A stretch of 25,838 bases of DNA from Microscillaceae bacterium (GCA_003483885.1 DMXI01000484.1:1-25838); one strand, 5' to 3'. Shown: positions 9,082 to 17,310, counted from the first letter of the stretch. The notes: generated by a model not told the origin, from the sequence alone. Program-made: numbers and translations.

Positions 9082-11052
9082 TTATTTATTAACAATAATC
9101 TCGGTAAGTCCGCCGTGGCCCTTGCCGTCTTTTTTTAGGGCAGCTTTGGGCGTTTCAGGGTGGTTGGTCCATACACCATCTATAAAAAACTTGTACAAAT
9201 AACGCCCAGGAGACAAAGGCAAGCGACAATACCAGCCTTTTTCGTCTTTGGTCATAGGCGTGCCAAACAAGCTCCAGTTGTTGAAATTACCCACCAGGTT
9301 TACCTCTTTGGCTTTGGCAAATCCAGGCAAGCGAAAGGTGACATTGCCCTTGGTACTGGGTTTAGGAGAATTGAATGGCTTACGAGGCAGCATTTTGTCT
9401 TGTTGGGCAATTTTATACACCAAATAAGCCACCAACAAGGCATTGTATTTCACATCGCTTTCGGGCACATATTCATAGGTATCCAGATTGGTATGGTGAA
9501 TGGCCGATATATAGTCTAAGGGGTCTTGAATAAACTGAAAACCAGGAATATTCAAGGCATCAAAAAATTCGTGGTCGGTTTGGTCGGTGTATTGGGTGGT
9601 CAGTGTGCTACTTTTTGGGAACGGCTTAAGGTGTTTTTGAAAATATGGGCCAATGCTTTGGTTTCCCATCAAGTATATTCCTCTTATTTTTCCAGCACCA
9701 TTGTCTAAATTAAAATAAGCAGTGATCTTTTTTTGGTCAGATTTTAATACCCCAGTCCTAATGTTTCCCAGGGTTTGAGCCGTAAATCGTCGTGATCCGG
9801 CAAATATTTGCTCTTCACCTCCCCATAGCGCCAATTGAATGGTACGTCGCGGTTGTACCCCCACCTTTTTCAAGATACGCATAGCCTCCATCATCACCGC
9901 CGCCCCTGAAGCATTGTCTACTGCGCCAGTGCCCGCATGCCAGCTATCCAGGTGGCCCCCAATCACTACCTTTTCACTTTTGAGCTGGGTATCGGTTCCT
10001 GGTATGTTGGCCAAAAGATTTACATTATAAGCAGGATTGTTATAGAATTTGACCTGCAAATTGACCTCTAGCTGGGGCTTGTAACCCAATTTGAGCAATC
10101 TCACCAAGCGCCCGAAGTGTTCGTTGGCCATTACAAAAGAGGCAATGGGAGAAATTTGGTGGGTGTGCATATACGAAGGAATGTTGCGGTTGCCATCGGC
10201 ATGCAATATCCCATAAGGATAATCACTGGCCTCTACCAAAGCAATCACTCCCTCTCGTTTGCAAAACTCAAAAAACTCCTTCTTTTCTCGGCGACGGTTG
10301 TAAGACCAACGAATGGCTTGCACTATAGATCTTCGTCCCAAGTAACCAATGACCCGATGATTGGGGTCTGGATTTTGAGCGGCTTGCTTGAGCTGTTTGT
10401 TGGTAAATCGTCGGGTAAAAGGTTGATATTGACTACTCACGGGTTGATAGCTATTGCCCAACAATACCACTTTATCTTTGAGTTTTCCTTTCCATTGGTC
10501 TACCTTTCGCCAATTTTCCAACAATACCACCTCCCCTTTTTTCAAACCGTTGGTTCCTGCGGTGTATGCCTGAGGATACACCTGCACAGGCATTCTATTG
10601 GGACTCACCATCACCATCGAGAAGTTTTGCACCGACCAACCACGATGCTTTTGGTCAAACGAAGGCGTATTGATGGCTTGAATTCCCCATTTTTTGAGTT
10701 CTTTTTGAATCCATTGTACCGATTTGTAATAATTGGGGGTACCCATCAATCTTGGGCCGTACACATCGGACAAAACGCTAATGGTGTGCATCACTTGTGA
10801 TTGATCATATGCCTCGGTCTTCATTTTTTGTAAAATGGGGTATTCGGAGGAGATCTTAGGCGGAAGTTCTCCAGGTTTGAGCCGCATGCGGCAAGTAGGG
10901 CAAATTCCCCCCTTGTGAAATTGGATAGTATCGCAGGGGCTGTTGCACGGAGGGCAAATGAAGTATTGATGTTGGGCTTGCAAAAATGAATAAATGCCTC
11001 CCAAAGTGTGTAATAGAACAACTAGTAAAAAAGTGGGTAAGTTTTTTTTCAT
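9082..11052 (-). CDS. Secreted M28-family zinc aminopeptidase with Cys-rich N-terminus and C-terminal AMPK-type glycogen-binding-like domain
   Basis: The ATG at 11052 is chosen because it is followed directly by a signal peptide ending in LQAQ; the open frame runs 12 codons further upstream. Residues about 28-60 hold a four-Cys-plus cluster (FICPPCNSPC then CPTCRMRL), similar to small zinc-ribbon/heavy-metal-binding modules. A PA-like insert precedes the M28 catalytic core. Its zinc and catalytic residues are visible: GGHLDSW (H near 365), GAVDNASG (D near 377), WGGEEQ (EE near 412), LDNGAG, and the last His in SAIHHTN. Residues about 569-656 form an E-set/CBM48-like domain (VNLVGNFNNWS, YLYKFFIDGVW) of the AMPK glycogen-binding type. 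The family removes N-terminal amino acids from peptides outside the cytoplasm. A TPR lipoprotein gene lies 78 nt upstream with no promoter between, so the two are probably cotranscribed. The fusion of Cys module, M28 and CBM is unusual. Confidence 0.88.
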   Translation of the reverse strand: MKKNLPTFLLVVLLHTLGGIYSFLQAQHQYFICPPCNSPCDTIQFHKGGICPTCRMRLKPGELPPKISSEYPILQKMKTEAYDQSQVMHTISVLSDVYGPRLMGTPNYYKSVQWIQKELKKWGIQAINTPSFDQKHRGWSVQNFSMVMVSPNRMPVQVYPQAYTAGTNGLKKGEVVLLENWRKVDQWKGKLKDKVVLLGNSYQPVSSQYQPFTRRFTNKQLKQAAQNPDPNHRVIGYLGRRSIVQAIRWSYNRRREKKEFFEFCKREGVIALVEASDYPYGILHADGNRNIPSYMHTHQISPIASFVMANEHFGRLVRLLKLGYKPQLEVNLQVKFYNNPAYNVNLLANIPGTDTQLKSEKVVIGGHLDSWHAGTGAVDNASGAAVMMEAMRILKKVGVQPRRTIQLALWGGEEQIFAGSRRFTAQTLGNIRTGVLKSDQKKITAYFNLDNGAGKIRGIYLMGNQSIGPYFQKHLKPFPKSSTLTTQYTDQTDHEFFDALNIPGFQFIQDPLDYISAIHHTNLDTYEYVPESDVKYNALLVAYLVYKIAQQDKMLPRKPFNSPKPSTKGNVTFRLPGFAKAKEVNLVGNFNNWSLFGTPMTKDEKGWYCRLPLSPGRYLYKFFIDGVWTNHPETPKAALKKDGKGHGGLTEIIVNK

Positions 11053-11130
11053 GCAATCTAAGTCTAGGTAATGAACGATCTTTTTCAAGGGACAAGATCA
11101 CATGAAAATAGTTGCTTGGGTAAATCCAGG

Positions 11131-12675
11131 TCATTGCTTACTACATTGGTTGTAAATGAGAATATTAGCAGGTTTGTAGCCCAAATAAGAGGCTTTGCGC
11201 CAATCTATGCAGGCTTCATCCAGGTTATCCAAATTCTTTTTAGCCAGTCCCCGATGATAAAAATAAATACCATCTCTCGGGTTTAACTGGATGGCTTCCT
11301 CGAAATCTTTCAAAGCATTCTCAAAATCCCTCAGACCTTCGTAAGCATTGCCCCGCTTAAAAAAAGCATCTGGATTGTATTTGTTGAGCCCAATGGCTTT
11401 GGAAAAATTGGCAGCTGCCTGCTCATATTGCTGTTGGTCCATGTTTTTGGCTCCACGCTCCATGTAAGTAGCAATGAGTTGTTTTACATCTGCATTGATT
11501 TTTATTTCTTTTGGCGCCTTGTATTTTACTTTACTCTCACAGTTTTCACTTACTAAATATTTGCCCGTGGTATCACCATAAAAAGCAGCTTTACGCCATT
11601 CGCGGCAAGCATCGTTCATTTGTCCCTGGGCTTCGTGTACTTTACCTTTAGACACCAATGCCCCAGTATAGCGATCATCTAGCTCGAGAGTAGCTTCAAA
11701 ATCTTCCAAAGCTTTGGCGAAGTCTCCCAATGAAAGCTGCGAGATTCCTCTATTGTAGAGAGCCTCCGGGTATTTGGGAAGCAAAGCAATGGCCTTGTCA
11801 AAATCAGTAAGTGCCGCTTTGTATTTCTCTCGTTGATTTTTAATAAATCCTCTCACATTGTAAGAAGCGGCCTGGTTGGGGGCCATATTAATCGCTCGGT
11901 TGATGTATACCAATGCATTGGGATAATCATCCATCAATACATAGCACTGTCCCAGCGTATAATAAGTTTCCAGGTGTTTTTCATCCAGCTTGATGGCCTT
12001 TTGCAGCACTTTGACTGCTTTTTTGAAGGATTTTTGGGCATAATACAATTTCCCTTTGCCCGCATAAGGCAAGGCATAACGCCCGTCTAACTCAATGGCT
12101 TTGTTGAAATCCCACAAGGCTTTTTGGTAATGTTTACGTTGTAAGTGTAAGGCCCCTCTTTCGTAATAAGCTTGTTTAAAATTTCCTTTGAGTCTCAGTG
12201 CTTCGTCGAAATCATGAAAAGCATCATTGAACCTTAAAAGCTTCTTTTTTACCCTGGCTCTATGAAAATAAGCATCGGCATGTTTTGGATTGGTATGAAT
12301 CACTTTATCAAAATCGCGAATGGCTTTCCCAGGAATATTTAGCCTGAAGTAGGCCAATCCTCTTTGGTAGTATGCTTCTGGGTATTTTTTTCGGTAACGA
12401 ATGGCCTTGCTGTAGTCGCGTACAGCTTCTTTGAATTGATTGAGGTTTTGATGGGCAAACCCACGGTTAAAATAAGCAGTGGCGTGGTCGTTTTTCAATT
12501 CTAACAACTGATCATACTCATTGATGGCACCTTTATAATCGCCTTTTTCCATTTTTAGGTGCCCCGCATTAAACAAGGTATACACATCGCGGCTATGCCC
12601 ACCGCAGGCTACTAAAAAACAGGAGGTTATACCAAGGTAAACAATGGCATAAAAAGGACAGATAAAGCGCTTCAT
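11131..12675 (-). CDS. TPR-repeat lipoprotein
   Basis: A 514-residue protein that begins with a lipoprotein signal (MKRFICPF, hydrophobic stretch, lipobox LVAC). It is therefore probably anchored in a membrane, facing the periplasm. The ATG at 12675 is preferred over the TTG two codons upstream. The body is almost entirely tetratricopeptide repeats of the A-x-x-D-F-x-x-A-I/L type: about ten in a first block (about 30-365) and three in a second (about 395-500), linked by a short spacer. Both blocks end in a related module (ACREWRKAAFYGD and ACIDWRKASYLGY, each followed about ten residues later by a conserved Cys), a sign of internal duplication. TPRs are scaffolds for protein contact; the partner is unknown. 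The M28 peptidase gene follows and is probably in the same transcript. Confidence 0.85.
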   Translation of the reverse strand: MKRFICPFYAIVYLGITSCFLVACGGHSRDVYTLFNAGHLKMEKGDYKGAINEYDQLLELKNDHATAYFNRGFAHQNLNQFKEAVRDYSKAIRYRKKYPEAYYQRGLAYFRLNIPGKAIRDFDKVIHTNPKHADAYFHRARVKKKLLRFNDAFHDFDEALRLKGNFKQAYYERGALHLQRKHYQKALWDFNKAIELDGRYALPYAGKGKLYYAQKSFKKAVKVLQKAIKLDEKHLETYYTLGQCYVLMDDYPNALVYINRAINMAPNQAASYNVRGFIKNQREKYKAALTDFDKAIALLPKYPEALYNRGISQLSLGDFAKALEDFEATLELDDRYTGALVSKGKVHEAQGQMNDACREWRKAAFYGDTTGKYLVSENCESKVKYKAPKEIKINADVKQLIATYMERGAKNMDQQQYEQAAANFSKAIGLNKYNPDAFFKRGNAYEGLRDFENALKDFEEAIQLNPRDGIYFYHRGLAKKNLDNLDEACIDWRKASYLGYKPANILIYNQCSKQ

Positions 12676-12706
12676 GGTCAATGTGGTGTTCGGTAATGTT
12701 CTCAGT

Positions 12707-12714
12707 CAAAAATA
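12707..12714 (-). promoter_or_regulatory. -7 promoter element of the TPR/M28 operon
   Basis: TATTTTTG on the minus strand matches the Bacteroidetes -7 consensus TAnnTTTG exactly. It lies 31 nt before the ATG at 12675. No TTG is seen at the matching -33 distance. Confidence 0.45.
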
Positions 12715-12986
12715 GAGTTCTTTACTTCTATTGATGTCTTTTAAACTATCTTGAAACCCAAATGTTTGAGGATATAAATTTATCGCTTTTGGGTTGGTTT
12801 TACAATACCTTTGTTCATTGATTTATGGTAGTTTAGCACTTAAAAATATTATAAAAGCCAACCCTCTATTTTCTTACAAAAAACAATTTGTTCATCTTTT
12901 TTTATAGAAATCGAGATGACTTCATAAAAAACCATCCCAAAAGTTTAGAATGGCTCTCAATTATTTTCGTAAAATAACCTAAAGCA
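12715..12986. other. Intergenic, AT-rich, no gene seen
   Basis: About 270 nt between the TPR gene promoter and the end of the DUF4157 gene. It contains only a 7-bp A/T inverted repeat (TTATTTT, CGT, AAAATAA near 12961-12977) shortly behind the DUF4157 stop, too weak to call a terminator. Confidence 0.4.
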
Positions 12987-15242
12987 TTATTCTTTAAGAG
13001 TCCATGTTTTCCCTCGCTCTTTTAATCTAAACTTTGTTTCACTTTTGGTTTCATCTGACTCTTTGTAAGCCTGAAAATGTTTTTTAGAGGTTTTGGTTAC
13101 TATCCAATTTACGCCATCAGATTCAATTACACTATTCACGTGGATGTCATCATCTTTAGCATTCAGCAGTGCATCCAATCTCATAGAACTATTGCTGTGT
13201 TTAATGGGTCCCGCATGTAAATGCTGATTACTCAAACTCTCTTTACTCTTAACAGCATCATTTTCGAACATGCCAGAATCATCGTAAAATGATCCCTGGG
13301 AGTTCATACTATGAAGTGAAGAAGCGTGACCTATGCTCGCCAGAGAGTCACTCCTGTTCAACCCAAAATGAGACAGAGCAGATACATTCTGTTTAAGTTT
13401 TTGTTTTTTGTTTGCTGCACTCTGTACATTATGCACTCCTGGTAGGGGGTTATCTTGCACTCCCAAAATAATATCTTGCAAAAGTTCCTGAGGAGCAAAT
13501 AGCACATGTTCATCTTCAAGTGTACAACAATCTTCTGGCACAGTATCAATATTCGCTGACGTAAACACCTTTCGGTCATCATCGCCATAAGCAGCTGTAT
13601 TTACTGCTAAAAAGGCTATTTTGTTGGCCACTGCCCCCATATCCATGTTTTCCTGGTTTTCTTGTTCAGTTCCATAACCATACACCAGACGATCTATTCG
13701 CTCAGAATAATACTGTCCTTGGTTCATCGCAGCTTGTTGTTTGTTATGAGCGTTAAAAGGACTATCAGCCATTAATAGCTTAGACAAATTTCCCGTGGTA
13801 GATACAAAAGGGCTGGCTTGCAAGCTATCTGATCCACTTCCCACATCATGCCCTTTTTTCATATGTTTATAAGCTACTTCTGCACTACTGCTATTTTTGG
13901 CATCGTACCCCTTTACCGAAGCCCACGAGTTTAAACCAGGGTATTTGATTCCATTCTGTTCGTCTTCTACATAAAAACGGGCTACTACTTTGATTCCTTC
14001 ACTACCAAAAGCCTGTTGGGCCAGTCTTTGAGTATGAATCAGCTTGTTCATTGTTTTCCGGTAACCATCAGACACACTTTGATACTGTACCACATCGTTT
14101 CCTTTTTCTGCAGCGATGTAATCCGGAATCTGATCGTTTTGGTAATCTTGCTCGACCTGGTCTAGTATATAAGCAAACATCAGTCGGTGATTGTCCATAT
14201 CTCCCCCTGGCATTAATGGAGATTTTTCGGAGTCTTTGCCACTACTGGCCTTGTATCCATAGCTACTTTCTGGATTGTAAGATTTAAGGCCCTGATATTT
14301 GTTCGCCAACAGACTTGAGCTACTCTTATCATCTACTGATTTGTCATCTGACTGGCTGTCATTACTTTGTTTTTTTACTTTCCCTTGCTTTCTCAATCCA
14401 CTCAATTGCCACAATGCTTCATCAGAAATATCATACCCTTGTGCCAAAAAATTGGCTTGATGCGCATTTCGAATCTTATCAAGTTCATCTATATTGTGCA
14501 TGATTAAAAAACGCATAGCCAATTCTACTACAGCCTCTATGCCTTGCTGTTGGTCTGCCAACATGGCTTCTGTATCATGCACATTTCCGGTCCCTGAATC
14601 TTGCACCCTTACTCGTTGAATAGGGGTACCATTGCTCGAAGTGTTGCTGGCTTTCATTTGCATACTTTCTCCTTGTTGAGTAGGCAAAGATTCGTTCATA
14701 ATCTTATCAGCAGCAGTTTCGTCAGTAGTGTTCACAGCGTGTCCATTGACCACACTATCAGCTTTAGGAACAGTACCACGTTTGGTATTAATAATGTGGT
14801 GACCAACTTCATGCTTGATGTTCTCAGTAGTATCTTTGTTAGGGGCAAAATCTATTTTATTGCCTTGGATGGTAGCTTCCGCGTTGACACTTTCCGGAAA
14901 AGATGAATTGTGGTTGAATTCCAGGTTAGAAGTATCCACATTGTGCTTTTGCCCCAACGATTTGGCAATCTCTGCCGATTTTTCTTTGCCTTGTCGTTGA
15001 ATAGGTTTATGCTTGGCCTGAATAGGTTTATGCTTGGCCTGAATAGGTTTATGCTTGGCCTGAATAGGTTTATGCTTGGCTTGAACAGGTCTTTGCTTCG
15101 CCTGGATAGTGGAAGTTGGCTTCGCATCTTGACTCGTTCTTTGCTCCCCTATTTGAGACTGTTTGTTTCTCTGTACTGAAATTTGCCCAACTTGATTCTG
15201 ACTGTTTTCAGCCTCATTCCCTTTTAATTTGCTAGTATGCAT
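12987..15242 (-). CDS. DUF4157 (eCIS-core-type) protein with putative ADP-ribosyltransferase-like C-terminus
   Basis: A 751-residue protein without signal peptide. The N-terminus is polar and Gln-rich, and residues about 47-81 are five copies of a 7-residue repeat (IQAKHKP), of the kind seen before DUF4157 domains. The DUF4157-like part (about 85-195) contains HEVGH (H144, E145, H148), an HExxH zinc motif, and a downstream DETAADKIMNES that fits the third-ligand helix. Proteins with this domain are frequently linked to extracellular contractile injection systems (eCIS) as cargo or cargo-processing proteins; this is family knowledge. The C-terminal half (about 350-620) has the R-S-E order of ADP-ribosyltransferase toxins: R422 in VVARFYVED, S481-T-T in SPFVSTTG, and E576-D-E578 in LEDEHVLFAP. 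That reading is mine and unproven. Residues after about 620 are Ser-rich and unassigned. No eCIS structural gene lies in the window. The gene is alone on its strand between intergenic gaps. Confidence 0.75.
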   Translation of the reverse strand: MHTSKLKGNEAENSQNQVGQISVQRNKQSQIGEQRTSQDAKPTSTIQAKQRPVQAKHKPIQAKHKPIQAKHKPIQAKHKPIQRQGKEKSAEIAKSLGQKHNVDTSNLEFNHNSSFPESVNAEATIQGNKIDFAPNKDTTENIKHEVGHHIINTKRGTVPKADSVVNGHAVNTTDETAADKIMNESLPTQQGESMQMKASNTSSNGTPIQRVRVQDSGTGNVHDTEAMLADQQQGIEAVVELAMRFLIMHNIDELDKIRNAHQANFLAQGYDISDEALWQLSGLRKQGKVKKQSNDSQSDDKSVDDKSSSSLLANKYQGLKSYNPESSYGYKASSGKDSEKSPLMPGGDMDNHRLMFAYILDQVEQDYQNDQIPDYIAAEKGNDVVQYQSVSDGYRKTMNKLIHTQRLAQQAFGSEGIKVVARFYVEDEQNGIKYPGLNSWASVKGYDAKNSSSAEVAYKHMKKGHDVGSGSDSLQASPFVSTTGNLSKLLMADSPFNAHNKQQAAMNQGQYYSERIDRLVYGYGTEQENQENMDMGAVANKIAFLAVNTAAYGDDDRKVFTSANIDTVPEDCCTLEDEHVLFAPQELLQDIILGVQDNPLPGVHNVQSAANKKQKLKQNVSALSHFGLNRSDSLASIGHASSLHSMNSQGSFYDDSGMFENDAVKSKESLSNQHLHAGPIKHSNSSMRLDALLNAKDDDIHVNSVIESDGVNWIVTKTSKKHFQAYKESDETKSETKFRLKERGKTWTLKE
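15000..15104 (-). repeat. 21-bp tandem repeat inside the DUF4157 gene
   Basis: Three identical units (15000-15062), a fourth with one difference (15063-15083) and a fifth degenerate unit (15084-15104) follow head to tail. Each unit encodes seven residues (IQAKHKP and variants), so copy-number change keeps the frame. Confidence 0.95.
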
Positions 15243-15550
15243 AATTTATTATTTTGGATTGGTTGATGCGCACACAAAACTCCACTTTGAAAGATTTCCT
15301 GAAATATCCCTATTTTTCGTTCAGACAATAGCCTAGCATCGTTCGTTCAATGATCGACTACTGGATTAAATCTGAAAAAAAAGGAAGTGTTTTGGTGCTT
15401 GTTGTATCAAAAGAAGGGAACAACTACGAGAATGTCGCTTAAGGGACGAAGCTTAATTTGCACTTACTAACACATTACTAACGAGTGTTAGCACTTTTGG
15501 GTGCTTTAACGTGTATTCACTGGTTGGGAATTATTGCCTAAACTTTATAT
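15243..15550. other. Intergenic region upstream of the DUF4157 gene
   Basis: About 308 nt holding the presumed promoter of the minus-strand DUF4157 gene, without an exact TAnnTTTG match. A perfect 7-bp inverted repeat, CTAACAC (15467-15473) and GTGTTAG (15485-15491), spaced by 11 nt, could be a protein-binding site. No gene is evident. Confidence 0.4.
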
Positions 15551-15586
15551 TAAAAAACCTACCAGGTTTACAAGAACCTGGCAGGT
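15551..15586 (-). terminator. Rho-independent terminator of the GGGP synthase operon
   Basis: On the minus strand an 11-of-12-bp hairpin (15575-15586 with 15557-15568, loop 6 nt, arms ACCTGCCAGGTT and AACCTGGTAGGT) is followed directly by TTTTTTA. It lies 43 nt behind the stop codon at 15630. Confidence 0.9.
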
Positions 15587-15629
15587 ATCATCTCATCCAC
15601 AAATTGCTCGTTTTACCCCAATATAGGCC

Positions 15630-16385
15630 TTATAGGGAGCGATTCATTTCTTCTACTTTTTGCAAGATTTCTGGTAAAAGATTGGCATCCTTTTCCAGCG
15701 CATTGCCTACTACAATTACATCGGCACCTGCTTTGAGGGCCTGGCTTGCTTTTTTAGGAGTATTGATTCCTCCCCCAATAATAATGGGAGCGTCTACCGA
15801 CTTTCGGATCATCGAAATCATCTTAGCATTAATGGGGTTTTCGGCACCACTCCCGGCGTCGGCATAAATGAGCTGTAGGCCCAGCATTTCGCCTGCCATT
15901 GCGGTGCAGGCCGCTACTTCTGGTTTGTCGGCAGGAATAGGCGTAGTATTGCTAATGTAGGAAACTGTAGTTTGACGACCGCTTTCTACCAACATATAGC
16001 CTGTGGGCAAAATTTCCAGGTTACTACGCTTTAGAATAGGCGCAGCTACGATTTGTTGACCAATCAAAAAATCAGGGTTGCGTCCTGAAATCAAGGATAA
16101 AAATAAGATGGCATCTGCCGAGGTATCAATGTGCATATTGCTCCCCGGAAAAATAATAATAGGTTTATCGGTATTGGTTTTTAACCATTGAACCGTTTGG
16201 TGAAAGGTACTCCCCGTAATGAGGCTTCCCCCTACAAAAATAAAATCAACTTTGTCAAAATTGGGTATTTGTAAAAATCGCGCCCCAATTTCGTCGTCAA
16301 ACTTATCTGGATCTATCAATAGTGCAAACGACTTAATCCCTTCCTGCTTTCTCTTGATCAGTGTCTGAAGTACGTTCTTCGTCAT
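15630..16385 (-). CDS. Geranylgeranylglyceryl phosphate synthase family protein (PcrB/GGGPS)
   Basis: A 251-residue (beta/alpha)8 enzyme. The family joins glycerol-1-phosphate (G1P) to a polyprenyl diphosphate, the first step to archaeal-type ether lipids; Bacteroidetes homologues are known. Visible motifs in order are LLIDPDK, VGGSLITGS (G1P and metal side), FPGSNMHID, GYMLVESG, YADAGSGA, GGGINTPKKA (phosphate-binding) and VVGNALEKD. No expected motif is missing. The ATG at 16385 is chosen because the family starts just before this segment. The frame extends 22 codons further up, but those codons overlap the upstream gene. The start lies 53 nt inside the end of the preceding small membrane protein gene, which points to translational coupling. 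It is the last gene of a three-gene operon that ends in the hairpin at 15551. The exact prenyl chain length cannot be read from the sequence. Confidence 0.92.
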   Translation of the reverse strand: MTKNVLQTLIKRKQEGIKSFALLIDPDKFDDEIGARFLQIPNFDKVDFIFVGGSLITGSTFHQTVQWLKTNTDKPIIIFPGSNMHIDTSADAILFLSLISGRNPDFLIGQQIVAAPILKRSNLEILPTGYMLVESGRQTTVSYISNTTPIPADKPEVAACTAMAGEMLGLQLIYADAGSGAENPINAKMISMIRKSVDAPIIIGGGINTPKKASQALKAGADVIVVGNALEKDANLLPEILQKVEEMNRSL

Positions 16386-16821
16386 CTTGTTGTTTGTTGA
16401 TTCTCGACTGTACATATTTCCAAACCAAGTCTTTAGCTTTTTCGGCAGCATAAGAAATAATTTGGCCTTTTACCCAGCTAACAAGCGTTTCGGCCCAGCC
16501 TTGTTTTTCTTGAACAGGCGCAGGCTCTTCTGGTGCTGGGTTAGGATTGGGAGCTGGATCGGGGGTAGGTGTTGGCTTTTTTTTCTCTTTTGTGAGCGCT
16601 CTTACTGCTTGAAAGGTTACAAAAGCAGCCCCAGCCACTAATAATACAGTACGGGCATCTTTTTTTATTTTTTGTAGGTCATTGGCTACTATTTCTTTTT
16701 GCACAGCGGCCTTTTGTTTGAGGTCTTCCCTTTTTTGAGACATCTCGCCTCTGGCACTCACTGTCAGTTGAGAAGAATGATTGTTTTTTTGATGAACGTC
16801 GGAATGATTATTTTTTTTCAT
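16333..16821 (-). CDS. Small membrane protein with Pro-rich linker, function unknown
   Basis: 162 residues, not recognised as a named family. In order: a polar, Asn/His-rich start; a charged helical stretch (about 25-55, REDLKQKAAVQKEIVANDLQ) that resembles ribosome- or envelope-associated YqjD-type helices; one transmembrane helix (about 56-77, VLLVAGAAFVTFQAV); a low-complexity Pro-Asn-Ala linker (about 84-104); a second amphipathic helix (about 108-143); and an acidic tail. It lies between a holin-superfamily-like membrane protein (58 nt upstream) and GGGP synthase (53 nt overlap). This suggests a membrane-associated role expressed together with lipid synthesis, but no function can be stated. 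Confidence 0.75.
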   Translation of the reverse strand: MKKNNHSDVHQKNNHSSQLTVSARGEMSQKREDLKQKAAVQKEIVANDLQKIKKDARTVLLVAGAAFVTFQAVRALTKEKKKPTPTPDPAPNPNPAPEEPAPVQEKQGWAETLVSWVKGQIISYAAEKAKDLVWKYVQSRINKQQDDEERTSDTDQEKAGRD

Positions 16822-16879
16822 TATCCTAGATTAATTACGCTTCATTGATTTTACCTCATTATTTCTACCACACGTTATT

Positions 16880-17269
16880 TTAGGGTTGCTTAGGAGGAAG
16901 CTTTTTCCCGGTATTTTCGTCAGGGTTTTTCTTTTCAATTTGAGCAATCATCTGATACATGGTACGCTCTAACTTAAGCCTTACTTTTCTTCTTTTGATC
17001 CACAACCACAACAACACCAACGCATGCAAGCCAGCTACCAGCATAAAGCCAACGTAATTGCCTCCCATTTGCGTATTGAGATAGTAAGCCAAAGTCAGAT
17101 TTAAAAAAACCCAAACAACAGTAGCAAATACAAAAACCAGCAAAAACTCAAATAAAATAATAACTGCCTTGATGATTTGCTCTTGAGTATCCAGTTTTAT
17201 TAACTCCACCCGGGTATCTATATAGTCGGAAATATTATTGGTTAGCTTGTTTATATTAAATAATCCCAA
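16880..17269 (-). CDS. Phage_holin_3_6/YqjE-like membrane protein
   Basis: 129 residues with a conserved-looking amphipathic start (YIDTRVELIKLDTQEQ), two transmembrane helices (about 36-60 and 69-91) and a basic, helical C-terminus (KRRKVRLKLE). This is the layout of the putative actinobacterial holin-X/YqjE family (Phage_holin_3_6), which in ordinary genomes is a housekeeping membrane protein and not a phage lysis gene. The start appears to be TTG at 17267-17269. No ATG precedes the conserved part, and an ATT is the only other candidate just upstream. It is the first gene of the operon with the 162-residue protein and GGGP synthase. Confidence 0.8.
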   Translation of the reverse strand: MGLFNINKLTNNISDYIDTRVELIKLDTQEQIIKAVIILFEFLLVFVFATVVWVFLNLTLAYYLNTQMGGNYVGFMLVAGLHALVLLWLWIKRRKVRLKLERTMYQMIAQIEKKNPDENTGKKLPPKQP

Positions 17270-17310
17270 AATTGGTCGCTGTCTATAAATTACAATTGAA
17301 TAAATTTTTT

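Noticed and set aside
10117..10800. A 227-codon plus-strand open frame opposite the M28 gene
   Set aside because: It shows no domain and lies wholly antisense to a well-supported peptidase core.
14852..15179. Long open frames on both strands over the tandem repeat (leucine-, arginine- and phenylalanine-rich repeats)
   Set aside because: They are alternative frames of the 21-bp repeat; the DUF4157 frame is longer and has recognisable motifs.
16880..17269. Prophage lysis cassette (holin) paired with the amidase at 23220
   Set aside because: The holin-like family is widespread in non-phage operons, the genes are 6 kb apart on opposite strands, and no other phage gene is present.
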